Source of the DNA: Kitasatospora sp. SUK 42
GTDB lineage: Bacteria > Actinomycetota > Actinomycetes > Streptomycetales > Streptomycetaceae
Reading direction: 5' to 3'
DNA: 43,720 nucleotides
Assembly (NCBI RefSeq): GCF_015776785.2
Contig: NZ_LFMD02000003.1
Span: 1,968,091 to 2,011,810 of the forward strand
The stretch's first letter is position 1, and each line of letters begins with the position of its first letter. A model generated the notes under the pieces. The model was given only the letters and a program-made list of their open reading frames with translations. It ran no database searches and was not told where the DNA came from. Below are positions 1 through 9,535 of this stretch, one piece after another. The position numbers and the translations under genes are program-made.

Positions 1-79
1 GCGGTCCACCGTGCGGCGACCCACCGCGCGGCGGTCCGGCGTCGGCGCCGGGCCGCCGCACCCGCGGCCGACTGCCGTC

Positions 80-859
80 CTACGGCGTCAGGATGGCGAG
101 GATCACCCGGTGCAGGGTGCGGTCGAAGGTCTGGTCCGGGTCGGCGGGAGAGCCGGAGGTGGCGAAGGCCTGGGCGAGGTTCGGGTAGTCGCCGCTCATG
201 GCCGCCTGGGTGAGGTAACCGACCAGCTCCGCCTGCCACTTGGCGCCCGCCGCGGCCGTCTGCTCGTACTGGGCGAACTGGCAGACGAAGCCGTTGAACA
301 GAGCCATCGCCTCCATCCGTGCTCCGCCGCCGAGGCCGGTGGGGGCGGTGACGGCGAGGAAGTGGTCGGTGTAGCGCAGGGCGTTGGGGCCGATGCTCGG
401 GCGGGCCAGGACCAGGGCGGGCAGCCAGGGGTGGCGGCGGAAGATGGCGAGCTGCGCGTGCGCGAGGTCGGTGAGGTCGGCCCGGACGTCGCCGCTCGGC
501 TCGGGCGGTAGCCGGTACTCGGCGGCGGTCGCGTCGAGCATCAGGTCGAGCAGGTGCTCCTTCTTCGGCACGTAGTTGTAGAGCGACATGGTGCCCGCGC
601 CGAGCGCGGCCGCGACCCGGCGCATGGAGACGGCGTCCAGGCCCTCGGTGTCGGCGATCCCGATGGCGGCCGCCGCGATCGAGTCGCGGCTGTGGGCCGG
701 GCGGGGGCCGCGGCCGGTGCGCTCGGGGCGCAGCCAGATCAGTTCGGGGGCGTCGGGGGGCACCGGTTTGCCCGGCCGCCCGGGGTCGTCGGAGCCCGGG
801 TTGTCGGAGCCGGTGGGGGGCTTGCTGGACGGCACTGGAAGATCACCTCGCTCACCCAT
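80..859 (-). CDS. TetR/AcrR family transcriptional regulator
   Basis: Encodes 259 aa. After a Pro/Gly-rich, probably disordered N-terminus of about 50 residues comes a TetR-type helix-turn-helix (SMRRVAAALGAGTMSLYNYVPKKEHLL), then a helical ligand-binding half like that of TetR repressors that guard drug exporters. The ATG at 859 is chosen because the next in-frame start (898) would run through the palindrome at 866-882. The gene is divergent from a DrrA/DrrB-type ABC exporter only 80 bp away, so local repression of that exporter, relieved by a small hydrophobic ligand, is the natural inference. The ligand cannot be read from the sequence. Confidence 0.9.
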   Translation of the reverse strand: MGERGDLPVPSSKPPTGSDNPGSDDPGRPGKPVPPDAPELIWLRPERTGRGPRPAHSRDSIAAAAIGIADTEGLDAVSMRRVAAALGAGTMSLYNYVPKKEHLLDLMLDATAAEYRLPPEPSGDVRADLTDLAHAQLAIFRRHPWLPALVLARPSIGPNALRYTDHFLAVTAPTGLGGGARMEAMALFNGFVCQFAQYEQTAAAGAKWQAELVGYLTQAAMSGDYPNLAQAFATSGSPADPDQTFDRTLHRVILAILTP

Positions 860-865
860 CTTAGA

Positions 866-882
866 TACGTACGGCGTACGTA
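866..882. promoter_or_regulatory. Palindrome in TetR/ABC divergent promoter (site 1)
   Basis: TACGTACGGCGTACGTA is a perfect inverted repeat with 8-bp arms around one central base. It lies 6 bp upstream of the TetR ATG. Size and position fit a TetR operator; binding is inferred. Confidence 0.6.
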
Positions 883-905
883 GTACGATGGCACCCAAGC
901 GCGCT

Positions 906-926
906 TCTACGTACGCTGTACCTAGA
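906..926. promoter_or_regulatory. Second palindrome in the TetR/ABC promoter (site 2)
   Basis: Two 9-base arms (TCTACGTAC and GTACCTAGA) around GCT match at 8 of 9 positions and share the core TACGTAC with site 1. The site ends 13 bp before the ABC ATPase ATG, just before its ribosome-binding site, so a bound repressor would block the exporter promoter. Confidence 0.5.
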
Positions 927-939
927 GAAGGGCAGAGCC

Positions 940-1952
<1,013 letters not shown>

Positions 1953-1953
<1 letters not shown>

Positions 1954-2789
1954 TGGCCACCGCCGTGCACCCCGTCGCCGCTCACCCCGCCGCCCGCCCG
2001 TCCGCCGGGGGCCGGCTGGCCTCCGACACCTGGACCTCGATGCTCCGCGTCCTGCTCAACTACCGCCACTCGCCCGGGCTGTTGGCCGCCTCGCTGGGCG
2101 TGCCCGTGGTCATGGTGGTGGTCTTCGGGTACGTCTTCGGCAGCGCCATGCGGGTGCCGGGCGGCGGGGACTACCGAGAGTTCCTGATGCCCGGACTGTT
2201 CGCCATGGTCGCCACCAACGGCATCATGCCCACCATGGTCGGCGCCGCCCGGGACGTCGGGCGCGGGGTCACCGACCGGCTGCGCTCGATGCCGGTCTCC
2301 CGCACCGGCCTGCTGCTCGGCCAGACCCTCGCCGACCTGCTGGTCAGCGTGGTCGTCCTGGCGCTGCTGGCCCTGGTCGGGCTGGCCGCCGGGTGGCGCG
2401 CCCGGCACGGACTCGCCGACGCGCTGGGGGCGTTCGCGCTGCTGCTGCTCTTCCGGTTCGTGATGACCTGGGCCGGCACACTGCTCGGTCTGGCCGTCGG
2501 CAGGGAGGAGGCGGCAGGACAACTGTCCGTCGTCGTCTTCCCGTTGGCGATGGTCACCAACGCCTACGTGCCCACCGGCGGCATGCCCGGCTGGCTGCGG
2601 GTCGTCGCCGACTGGAACCCGATCAGCTCCGTCGTCGAGGCGGCCCGTGAACTCTTCGGCAACCCGGCCGCGCCCGGTTCGGCCTGGCCGATGCAGCACG
2701 CCGTGACGGCCACGCTGCTCTGGAGCGCCGTCCTGCTCGCGGTCTGCGGGCCGCTGGCCGTACGGAAGTTCGCCACGCACGGGCGGTGA
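1953..2789 (+). CDS. DrrB-type ABC-2 permease
   Basis: Encodes 278 aa, the start being fixed by the TGATG overlap with the ATPase gene. It shows the ABC-2 (DrrB/NodJ) layout: a cytoplasmic N-terminus with RVLLNYRHSPG, about six hydrophobic segments (first near 50-70), a central REFLMPGLFAM stretch, RLRSMPVSR before the third helix, and the family-typical PTGGMPGWLRVVADWNPISSVVEAAR near the C-terminus. It forms the membrane channel of the exporter with the upstream ATPase. Substrate unknown; a lipophilic antibiotic or toxicant is the family expectation. Confidence 0.92.
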
Positions 2790-2849
2790 TCCGCGAGGGC
2801 CGCCGGATGTGCTGGACACCGGGGGTCGGTGCGGCAGAAGGTGGGCGCC

Positions 2850-3836
2850 ATGGAGTACACCCACCTCGGCCGCACCGGCCTGACCGTCTCCCGCCTCTGC
2901 CTCGGCACCATGAACTTCGGCCCCCACACCGAAGAGGCCGAGGCCCACCGCCTCATGGACACCGCCCACGAGCACGGCATCAACTTCTTCGACACCGCCA
3001 ACGTCTACGGCCGCGACAGCGAGGGCAACCTCAAGGGCCGTACCGAGGAGATCATCGGCCGCTGGTTCGCCCAGGGCGGCGGCCGCCGCGAGCGCACCGT
3101 GCTCGCCACCAAGGTCTACGGGGACACGGGCGACTGGCCCAACGAGGGCAGGCTGTCCGCGCTCGCCATCCGCAAGGCCGTCGAGGCCAGCCTGCGGAGG
3201 CTCCGGACCGACCACATCGACCTGTACCAGATGCACCACATCGACCGGGCCACGCCGTGGGAGGAGATCTGGCAGGCGATGGAGCTGCTGGTCGCCCAGG
3301 GCAAGATCATCTACGTCGGCTCCAGCAACTTCGCCGGCTGGCACATCGCCCAGGCCCAGGAGGCCGCCCGCTCCCGCCACTTCCTCGGCCTGGTCAGCGA
3401 GCAGTCGCTCTACAACCTGCTCGACCGCGCCATCGAGCTGGAGGTCATCCCCGCCCTCCAGCACTACGGCCTCGGCCTGCTGCCGTGGTCCCCGCTGCGC
3501 AGCGGACTGCTCGGTGGCGTCCTGCGCAAGGAGCGCGAGGGCACCCGCGCGCGGAGCGCCATGGGCCTCGCGAGCGAACTCCTCGCCAAGCACCGCGACC
3601 GCATCCAGGCCTACGAGGACCTCGCCGCGGAACTCGGCGCCGACCCCGCCGACCTCGCCCTCGCCTGGCTGCTCTCCCGCCCGGCCGTCACCGCCCCGAT
3701 CATCGGCCCGCGCACCCCCGCCCACCTCGACGCCGCCATCGCGGCCCTCGACCTCAAGCTCGACCAGAAGACCCTCGACCGCCTCGACGAGATCTTCCCC
3801 GGCCACCAGCCGGCCCCGGAGGACTACGCCTGGTAG
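2850..3836 (+). CDS. Aldo/keto reductase
   Basis: Encodes 328 aa with a TIM-barrel AKR sequence. The likely catalytic tetrad is D48 and Y53 (FFDTANVYG), K88 (ATKVYG) and H129 (YQMHHID); GSSNFAGW and the C-terminal IIGPRTPAHLDAA helix are NADPH-site signatures. It is expected to reduce aldehydes or ketones with NADPH in the cytoplasm. The ATG at 2850 with AGAAGGTGG just upstream is preferred over the GTG at 2829, which lies before that ribosome-binding site and would add seven residues ahead of the family start (MEYTHLGRTG). No neighbour indicates the substrate. Confidence 0.92.
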   Translation: MEYTHLGRTGLTVSRLCLGTMNFGPHTEEAEAHRLMDTAHEHGINFFDTANVYGRDSEGNLKGRTEEIIGRWFAQGGGRRERTVLATKVYGDTGDWPNEGRLSALAIRKAVEASLRRLRTDHIDLYQMHHIDRATPWEEIWQAMELLVAQGKIIYVGSSNFAGWHIAQAQEAARSRHFLGLVSEQSLYNLLDRAIELEVIPALQHYGLGLLPWSPLRSGLLGGVLRKEREGTRARSAMGLASELLAKHRDRIQAYEDLAAELGADPADLALAWLLSRPAVTAPIIGPRTPAHLDAAIAALDLKLDQKTLDRLDEIFPGHQPAPEDYAW

Positions 3837-3870
3837 GACCTTCCCGGATAACGGGCCCAGCCCCGGCTCC

Positions 3871-3935
3871 CGGCTCCGGCTCCCGGCTCCGGCTCCCGGC
3901 TCCGGCCCCCGGCTCCGGCTCCCGGCCCCGGCCCC
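3871..3935. repeat. 13-bp GC-rich tandem repeat between two genes
   Basis: Five head-to-tail copies of CGGCTCCGGCTCC (units at 3871, 3884, 3897, 3910 and 3923, the third and fifth with C substitutions), with a partial copy just upstream. Confidence 0.85.
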
Positions 3936-3961
3936 GGCTGCGTGGCCGGGACCGGGGCCGG
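3922..3961 (+). terminator. GC-rich stem-loop after the aldo/keto reductase
   Basis: CCGGCCCCGG (3922-3931) pairs with CCGGGGCCGG (3952-3961), a 10-bp stem with a 20-nt loop. There is no T tract, so it could be a terminator or simply a repeat-derived fold. Confidence 0.4.
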
Positions 3962-3998
3962 TGCCCTCCGGCTCGGGCGCCGTGCCAGAATCCGGCGC

Positions 3999-5030
3999 AT
4001 GTCCGTTCGATTCCCCCGCCCCCTGCGCCCCGGTGACCGCATCGGCGTCACCGCCCCGTCCTCCGGAGTCTCCGAGGCCATGCGCGAACGCCTCGACCTC
4101 GCCGTCCGCACCGTCGAGGAGCGCGGCTACGAGGTCGTCATGGGCGCGTGCATGGACGGCTCCGGGCACGTCAGCGCCCCGGCCGCCGCCCGGGCGGAGG
4201 AGCTGACGGCGATGCTGACCGACCCCGGCATCCGGGCCGTCGTGCCGCCCTGGGGCGGGGAGACCGCGATCGACCTGGTGCCGCTGCTCGACTGGGACCG
4301 GCTGCGCGCGGCCGAGCCGACCTGGCTGGTCGGGTACTCCGACCTGGCGACCCTGATCACCCCGCTGACGCTGCTCACCGGGACGGCCACCCTCCACGGC
4401 AACAACCTCATGGACACGCCCTTCCGGGTGCCCGAGGGGCTGCTCTCCTGGCTCGACCTCGTCACCGCGCCCGCCGGGCACCGGTTCACCCAGACCCCGC
4501 CCGGCCGCCACCGCCGCCCCACCACCTTCGACGACATCGCCACCCACCCCGAACTGCGCGAGTACACCCTCGACGGGCGGGGCGGCTGGAGCCGCCTCGA
4601 CGGCACCGGCGACGTGACGGCCGAGGGCCGGCTGATCGGCGGCTGCATCGAGACGCTGTGCAACCTCGCGGGGACGCGCTACCTCGACACCTCCGCCTTC
4701 GCGGACCGCGAGTCCCCCGAGGGACTCCTGGTGTACGTGGAGGCGTGCGGCGACGACGCCTTCACCATCTGCCGCAACCTGCACGGCATGCGGCTCGCCG
4801 GGTTCTTCGACCGCGCCAACGCCGTCCTGGTCGGCCGCACCGGCGCGCCGGACAACGCGTCGCTCAGCCAGCGCGAGGCCGTCCTCGACGCGCTCGGCCC
4901 GCTGAACGTGCCGATCATCGCCGACGTCGAGTGCGGCCACATCCCGCCCCACCTGCCGATCGTCAACGGGGCCCACGGCCGGATCGTCCACACGGCGGTC
5001 CGGAGCGAACTCACCCAGACACTGGCCTGA
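3999..5030 (+). CDS. S66 family peptidase (LD-carboxypeptidase / MccF-like)
   Basis: Encodes 343 aa. The S66 Ser-Glu-His triad is visible: nucleophile S114 in GYSD, E248 in YVEA, H314 in CGHIPPHLP. The PGDRIGVTAPSSG start and the PPWGGE segment are also family hallmarks. Members either trim tetrapeptide stems of peptidoglycan (LdcA) or cleave microcin-C-type nucleotide peptides (MccF). The missing signal peptide fits a cytoplasmic recycling or self-immunity role. The start is the ATG at 3999, matching the family N-terminus MSVRFPRPLRPGDR. It follows the repeat region and is probably transcribed on its own. Confidence 0.9.
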   Translation: MSVRFPRPLRPGDRIGVTAPSSGVSEAMRERLDLAVRTVEERGYEVVMGACMDGSGHVSAPAAARAEELTAMLTDPGIRAVVPPWGGETAIDLVPLLDWDRLRAAEPTWLVGYSDLATLITPLTLLTGTATLHGNNLMDTPFRVPEGLLSWLDLVTAPAGHRFTQTPPGRHRRPTTFDDIATHPELREYTLDGRGGWSRLDGTGDVTAEGRLIGGCIETLCNLAGTRYLDTSAFADRESPEGLLVYVEACGDDAFTICRNLHGMRLAGFFDRANAVLVGRTGAPDNASLSQREAVLDALGPLNVPIIADVECGHIPPHLPIVNGAHGRIVHTAVRSELTQTLA

Positions 5031-5130
5031 GCCGGCCACCTCCGCTTCGGCGGCCCCCGGGGGCCCGGGGCCCGGGGCGTCGGGAGTGTCGTGGGTACGT
5101 CCGGCCGTCCCGGCGTGAGAGCGTCGGGGG

Positions 5131-5859
5131 ATGGTCGAACAGGGCGACGCCGCGCGGGAGACGTGGGACACACGGGAGACGCGGGAGGCAGGGGAGGCGG
5201 GGGAGGCGCGGCTGGTGCACGAGGTGCCGTACCGGGCGCAGTGGGAGTCGGCGGACCTGGTGCGGGCGATCGTGGACGGGCAGCTGGACGCGGCGCGGGA
5301 CCCGCGCTGGGGGCAGTCTGGGGCGGCCACCCCGGAGGAGTACGCCTGGTGGTCCTGGCGGCTGTGCGGGGTGGCCTGCCTGCGGATGGCGCTGGAGCAC
5401 TGGTGGGGCGTGACCCCGACGGCGATGGCGCTGGCGGCCGAGTGCGTCGCGGCGGGCGCGTACGTCCGGGACGGCGAGAGCCTGCGCGGGCTGGTCCACG
5501 CGCCGTTCGCCGACTACGTCCAGCGGCGGTGGGGACTGGCCGCGTGGGCACGGGAGTTGACGCCCGCGCAGGTGGCGGCCGAGGTGGTCGGCGGGCGGCT
5601 GGTGATGGTGTCGGTGCACCCGTCGATCCGGGAACCGGCCGGGCCGGAGCCGGTCCGGCGCGGCGGGCACCTGGTGCTGGCGGTGGGCACCACGGACACG
5701 GCGCTGGTGATCCACAACCCCTCCGGCTTCCCGGGGGAGTCGCAGGCCTTCGCGCGCGTGCCGTGGCGGGCCTTCGAGCGGTTCTACGCCGGGCGGGGGA
5801 TCGTCCTCGGCCCGCCCGGCGCCGACCGTCAGGTGTTGTCCGGCAGCCCGACCGGGTAG
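5131..5859 (+). CDS. C39-like cysteine peptidase
   Basis: Encodes 242 aa. The first 28 residues are acidic and repetitive (ETWDTRETREAGEAGEA). The rest resembles the C39 papain-like fold: LCGVACLRMAL supplies the probable catalytic Cys (C79), GGHLVLAVG the His (H180) and IHNPSG the Asn (N196). No signal peptide or ABC-transporter fusion is present, so it is a stand-alone domain, unlike bacteriocin-processing exporters. Its 3' end overlaps the convergent downstream gene by 31 bp. Target protein unknown. Confidence 0.78.
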   Translation: MVEQGDAARETWDTRETREAGEAGEARLVHEVPYRAQWESADLVRAIVDGQLDAARDPRWGQSGAATPEEYAWWSWRLCGVACLRMALEHWWGVTPTAMALAAECVAAGAYVRDGESLRGLVHAPFADYVQRRWGLAAWARELTPAQVAAEVVGGRLVMVSVHPSIREPAGPEPVRRGGHLVLAVGTTDTALVIHNPSGFPGESQAFARVPWRAFERFYAGRGIVLGPPGADRQVLSGSPTG

Positions 5860-6680
5860 AAGGGCAGCTGGCTGCGACAGAGCGCCGAGATCGGCTTCAA
5901 CGCGGCGGCCAGCCGGTCGAGTTCGGCGCGCGGGTAGTCCTCCCACACCCGGGCAGCGGCCAGGTCGGTGGCCGCCTCCAGGGCCTGGTGGCGGATCCGG
6001 CCGAGCTCGGTCACCGCGCCGCCGGCCGTCAGCCAGCCGCGCTCGACCAGGCGCTCGGCGGCGCCCTCCCACTCGGCGTCCGTCCAGCCGCGCACCGGCT
6101 GGATCTGGTCGCGCCGCATGTCCATCGCGCAGCGGATCACCAGCGCCTCGCAGCCGTCCAGCCCGGCCGCCACCAGCGCGGCGACATGGCCGTCCCCGCG
6201 GTGCTCGCGCATCACGGTGGCGGCCTGCCAGAGCCGCTCGTACACCCCGGTCGGCCGGGGGAGCGCGGCGTTGGCCGAGGCCAGCACCCGGCCGGCGCAG
6301 TCCAGCCGGGCGGCGGCCTGCTCCAGGGTGTCGGCGACCAGCTCGACCTGCGCCGGGTCCACGCACTCCAGCAGCCGGGCCAGCGCCGCCGCCGAGCCCT
6401 TCAGCCGGGCGGTCAGGGTCTCCTCCGGGCTCGCGAACGTCCACACCGACGGCAGCGCGCGCTCCACCATCGCCGGGGCGAAGTTGAAGAACGCGGCGAT
6501 CACCGGCGGCGCGTCCACCGCGCCCAGCGGCGCCGAGCGGCTGGCGAAGTAGCCGCGCCAGCTGCCGCGCAGCCCGGCCTCCTCGAAGGCGGCCCGGCCC
6601 TCGGGCAGGAAGTAGGTGACGGCGTGCACCGGCTCGAAGAGCCACCACAGCGCGCGGGCGGGGTGGACGAGATCGCTCAT
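5829..6680 (-). CDS. SCO6745-like conserved actinobacterial protein
   Basis: Encodes 283 aa, largely helical. The opening ARALWWLFEPVHAVTYFLPEGRAAFEEAGL and the later segment with WTDAEWEGAAERLVERGWL match the actinobacterial family I remember as SCO6745. The middle and C-terminal part (about 205-260) looks like a winged-helix module, reminiscent of MarR-like proteins, but no catalytic motif is visible. AGGAGGG precedes the ATG at 6680. The stop lies inside the convergent peptidase gene (31-bp overlap). Function unknown. Confidence 0.8.
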   Translation of the reverse strand: MSDLVHPARALWWLFEPVHAVTYFLPEGRAAFEEAGLRGSWRGYFASRSAPLGAVDAPPVIAAFFNFAPAMVERALPSVWTFASPEETLTARLKGSAAALARLLECVDPAQVELVADTLEQAAARLDCAGRVLASANAALPRPTGVYERLWQAATVMREHRGDGHVAALVAAGLDGCEALVIRCAMDMRRDQIQPVRGWTDAEWEGAAERLVERGWLTAGGAVTELGRIRHQALEAATDLAAARVWEDYPRAELDRLAAALKPISALCRSQLPFYPVGLPDNT

Positions 6681-6823
6681 CGGGAGACCCTCCTCGGACG
6701 GAGCTCCGGGCGGGCGCGGGGAGCTCGGCTGGTCGGGGCGGCCCGCCGGCCGCCGGGGCGGCGGGGTGCCGGGCCGTCCGGGCGGGCGCGTGAACCGCTC
6801 AAGAGCTGATGACCATGGGGGTG

Positions 6824-6838
6824 CCCGGGTAACCCGGG
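6824..6838. promoter_or_regulatory. Palindrome upstream of rpe
   Basis: CCCGGGTAACCCGGG is a perfect inverted repeat with 7-bp arms around one base. It is in the 290-bp divergent region between the SCO6745-like gene and rpe, which otherwise shows no ORF that I can support. An operator role is only inferred. Confidence 0.35.
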
Positions 6839-6970
6839 GAGGGGTGTGATGAGGGTCACCCGGAGACCGGGGGGTGCACCCGGCGGTGGCGCGGCGCGAG
6901 ATGATGGGGCGAGGTGCCCGCTCCCGGCGCGCGCCAGCCCTCGCAAGCCCTCGTACGAAGGTAGTCGGTC

Positions 6971-7654
6971 ATGGCCCAGATCAACCCCAGCATCCTGTCC
7001 GCGGACTTCGCCCGGCTCGCCGACGAGGCCGAGGCCGTCCGGGGTTCCGACTGGCTGCACGTGGACGTCATGGACAACCACTTCGTGCCCAACCTGACCC
7101 TGGGCGTCCCGGTGGTCGAGTCGCTCGCCCGGGCCACCGACACCCCGCTCGACTGCCACCTGATGATCGAGGACCCCGACCGCTGGGCCCCCCAGTACGT
7201 CGAGGCCGGGGCGGGCTCGGTCACCTTCCACGTCGAGGCCGCCGCCGCGCCCGTCCGTCTCGCCCGCGAGATCCGTGCCAAGGGCGCCCGCGCCTCCATG
7301 GCGCTCAAGCCGGGCACCCCGATCGAGCCGTACGAGGACCTGCTGCCCGAGCTCGACATGGTGCTGATCATGACGGTCGAGCCCGGCTTCGGCGGCCAGG
7401 CCTTCCTGGACATCATGCTGCCCAAGATCCGCCGCACCCGGGAGCTGATCGCCAAGCACGACCTGGAACTGTGGCTCCAGGTCGACGGCGGCGTCGCGGC
7501 GAACACGATCGAGCGCTGCGCCGAGGCGGGCGCGGACGTGTTCGTGGCCGGCTCCGCGGTGTACGGGGCGGAGGACCCGGCCGAGGCCGTCCGCAACCTG
7601 CGGGAGCTCGCCGCCAAGGCGTCGGCGGACGCCTGGTGGGCCTGCGAGCACTGA
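6971..7654 (+). CDS. rpe: Ribulose-phosphate 3-epimerase
   Basis: Encodes 227 aa, typical length. It interconverts ribulose 5-phosphate and xylulose 5-phosphate in the pentose phosphate pathway. Family motifs run in order: INPSILSADF, HVDVMDNHFVPN (metal and catalytic residues H30, D32), DCHLMIEDP (H63), VEPGFGGQ and the phosphate-binding VDGGV with catalytic D172. GAAGG lies about 10 nt before the ATG. A hairpin at 7708-7737 follows, so it is probably monocistronic. Confidence 0.97.
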   Translation: MAQINPSILSADFARLADEAEAVRGSDWLHVDVMDNHFVPNLTLGVPVVESLARATDTPLDCHLMIEDPDRWAPQYVEAGAGSVTFHVEAAAAPVRLAREIRAKGARASMALKPGTPIEPYEDLLPELDMVLIMTVEPGFGGQAFLDIMLPKIRRTRELIAKHDLELWLQVDGGVAANTIERCAEAGADVFVAGSAVYGAEDPAEAVRNLRELAAKASADAWWACEH

Positions 7655-7707
7655 GGCGCCGCCGCCGGGGCGCCGCCGCTGAGACGCTGCCGCTGAGGCA
7701 CCGAAGG

Positions 7708-7737
7708 CGGGCCCGGTCCGCTGGACGGCTGGGCCCG
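7708..7737 (+). terminator. Hairpin downstream of rpe
   Basis: CGGGCCC (7708-7714) pairs with GGGCCCG (7731-7737), and GTCC/GGAC can pair inside the loop. No T run; typical of GC-rich actinobacterial terminators. Confidence 0.5.
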
Positions 7738-7820
7738 GGTGGAGGATCGTCGGACCGTGATGGATGATCGGTGACGGCGCCGTCCGACGACCCCCCTCCC
7801 CGTACGGTGGTGGAACCGCG

Positions 7821-8780
7821 ATGAGCAACCTCGACCTCAAACCCGCCCCGACCAGCTGCGGCGGCGAGGCCAGCAGCGGCCCCGTGAAGGACCTGCTGAC
7901 CGGACGGCAGGTCCCGCTCGGCGAGAGCACGGTGGTCCGCCGGCTGCTCCCCAACCTGGGCCGCCGGATGGTCGGCGCCTGGTGCTTCGTCGACCACTAC
8001 GGCCCCGACGACATCGCCGAGGCGCCCGGCATGCAGGTCCCGCCGCACCCGCACATGGGCCTCCAGACGGTCAGCTGGCTGCACCAGGGCGAGGTGCTGC
8101 ACCGCGACAGCCTCGGCAGCCTCCAGACCGTCCGGCCGCGCGAACTCGGCCTGATGACCTCCGGCCGGGCGATCTCCCACTCCGAGGAGTCCCCGCGCCC
8201 GCACGCCCGCTACCTGCACGGCGCCCAGCTCTGGGTCGCCCTCCCGGACGCTCACCGGAACACCGCCCCCTCCTTCGAGCACCACCCCGAGCTGCCCGTG
8301 GTCACCGCCCGGGGCCTGCACGCCACCGTCATCCTCGGCACCCTCGACACCGCCACCTCGCCCGGCACCACCCACAGCCCGCTGGTCGGCGCCGACCTCG
8401 CCCTCACCGAGGGGACGGACGTCGGGCTCCCGCTGCTCCCCGAGTTCGAGTACGCCGTCCTCGCCATGACCGGCCGGATCGACGTCGACGGCGTCCCGGT
8501 CGAACCCGGCTCGATGCTCTACCTCGGCTGCGGCCGCCGCGAACTCCCCCTCCTCGCCCGCACCGACGGCGCCGTCCTGCTGCTCGGCGGCGAGCCCTTC
8601 GAGGAGAGGATCGTCATGTGGTGGAACTTCATCGGCCGATCCGGTGATGAGATCGTACGGGCGCGGAACGACTGGGAGAAGGGCTCCCGGTTCGGTGAGG
8701 TCCACGGCTACGACGGTGCCCGACTGCGGGCTCCGGAACTTCCGTCGATCCCCCTGAAGGTGCGCGGTCGAGAGCGCTGA
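7821..8780 (+). CDS. Pirin family bicupin protein
   Basis: Encodes 319 aa. It has the pirin N-terminal cupin with metal ligands H76 and H78 (PPHPHMG), H120 and E122 (ISHSEES), and a C-terminal cupin ending in LLLGGEPFEERIVMWWNFIGRS. Pirins bind iron; some act as quercetinases and others as redox-sensitive regulators. The ATG at 7821 with upstream GGTGGTGGA is chosen over an in-frame start 57 nt earlier because homologues start near this point. A divergent MarR promoter does not follow; the next gene (MarR) is on the same strand 126 bp away. Confidence 0.92.
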   Translation: MSNLDLKPAPTSCGGEASSGPVKDLLTGRQVPLGESTVVRRLLPNLGRRMVGAWCFVDHYGPDDIAEAPGMQVPPHPHMGLQTVSWLHQGEVLHRDSLGSLQTVRPRELGLMTSGRAISHSEESPRPHARYLHGAQLWVALPDAHRNTAPSFEHHPELPVVTARGLHATVILGTLDTATSPGTTHSPLVGADLALTEGTDVGLPLLPEFEYAVLAMTGRIDVDGVPVEPGSMLYLGCGRRELPLLARTDGAVLLLGGEPFEERIVMWWNFIGRSGDEIVRARNDWEKGSRFGEVHGYDGARLRAPELPSIPLKVRGRER

Positions 8781-8906
8781 GGCGGCGGAAGGCCGCTTGG
8801 TGGATATCGCCATCTAAGATGCCTGAGTCGCTGGTACGGGCCCAAACCTCCGTGTCGGTGGCTCAGGCCATGTCCTGTGCGATGACGGCGAGACGAGGGA
8901 GCACCC

Positions 8907-9479
8907 GTGCCCAGCCAGCGGTCCATCAACGAGGCGGAGCGGCTCGTTCAGGCGAAGCTCGGCGGCATCTCCATCCGCCGGGAGCGGATGGCCGCGGTGG
9001 CCAACATCTACCGGGCCGCGTCCGCCGTGCGGCAGCACCTGGAGAACTCCGTCCTGCGCGGATCGGACCTGACCTGGACGGCCTTCGTGGTGCTGTGGGT
9101 GGTGTGGGTCTGGGGCGAGTCCGAGACGCGGCACGTCGCCGAGGAGGCGGGGATCTCCAAGGGGACGCTGACCGGGGTGTCCCGGACGCTGGAGTCGCGT
9201 GGCCTGTTGCGCCGCACCAGCCACCCCACCGACGGGCGGCTGGTGCTGCTCGCGCTCACCGAGGACGGTGAGGAGTTCATGCGCGAGGTGTTCCCGGCGT
9301 TCAACGACGAGGAGTCCTTCGTCACCTCGCGGCTGAGCGAAGCGGAGTGCGTCAGCCTCGCCGACGGGCTGCGGCGCGTGGTGCTCCAGGTCGAGGAGGA
9401 GGGCGAGGACCGGCGCCGCTCGCTCCTGAACGGTGAGGAGCCCGCCCCGCGCCGCAGCGGCCGGCGCGCCCGCGGCTGA
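8907..9479 (+). CDS. MarR family transcriptional regulator
   Basis: Encodes 190 aa. It has the MarR winged helix: helix-turn-helix around HVAEEAGISKGTLTGVSRTLESRGLLRR, then the wing HPTDGRLVLLALTEDG. The N-terminal helix (NIYRAASAVRQHLENSVLRGSDLTW) and acidic C-terminal helices form the dimer interface. The start is GTG 8907 with AGGGAG upstream. The leader (8781-8906) contains ATCTAAGAT and a GCCTGAG/CTCAGGC inverted repeat that could be autoregulatory. No obvious target enzyme is adjacent; the downstream gene is convergent. Confidence 0.9.
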   Translation: MPSQRSINEAERLVQAKLGGISIRRERMAAVANIYRAASAVRQHLENSVLRGSDLTWTAFVVLWVVWVWGESETRHVAEEAGISKGTLTGVSRTLESRGLLRRTSHPTDGRLVLLALTEDGEEFMREVFPAFNDEESFVTSRLSEAECVSLADGLRRVVLQVEEEGEDRRRSLLNGEEPAPRRSGRRARG

Positions 9480-9535
9480 TCAGGACGCGGCTGATCAGGG
9501 CAGAGCTGATCCGGGCAGGACTGATCAGGATAGAG
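9476..9535. repeat. 15-bp tandem repeat with TGATCA cores between convergent genes
   Basis: Four units start at 9476, 9491, 9506 and 9521, each beginning CTGATC; three contain the palindrome TGATCA. The array covers the MarR stop codon and the stop codon of the convergent hydrolase gene. Confidence 0.8.
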
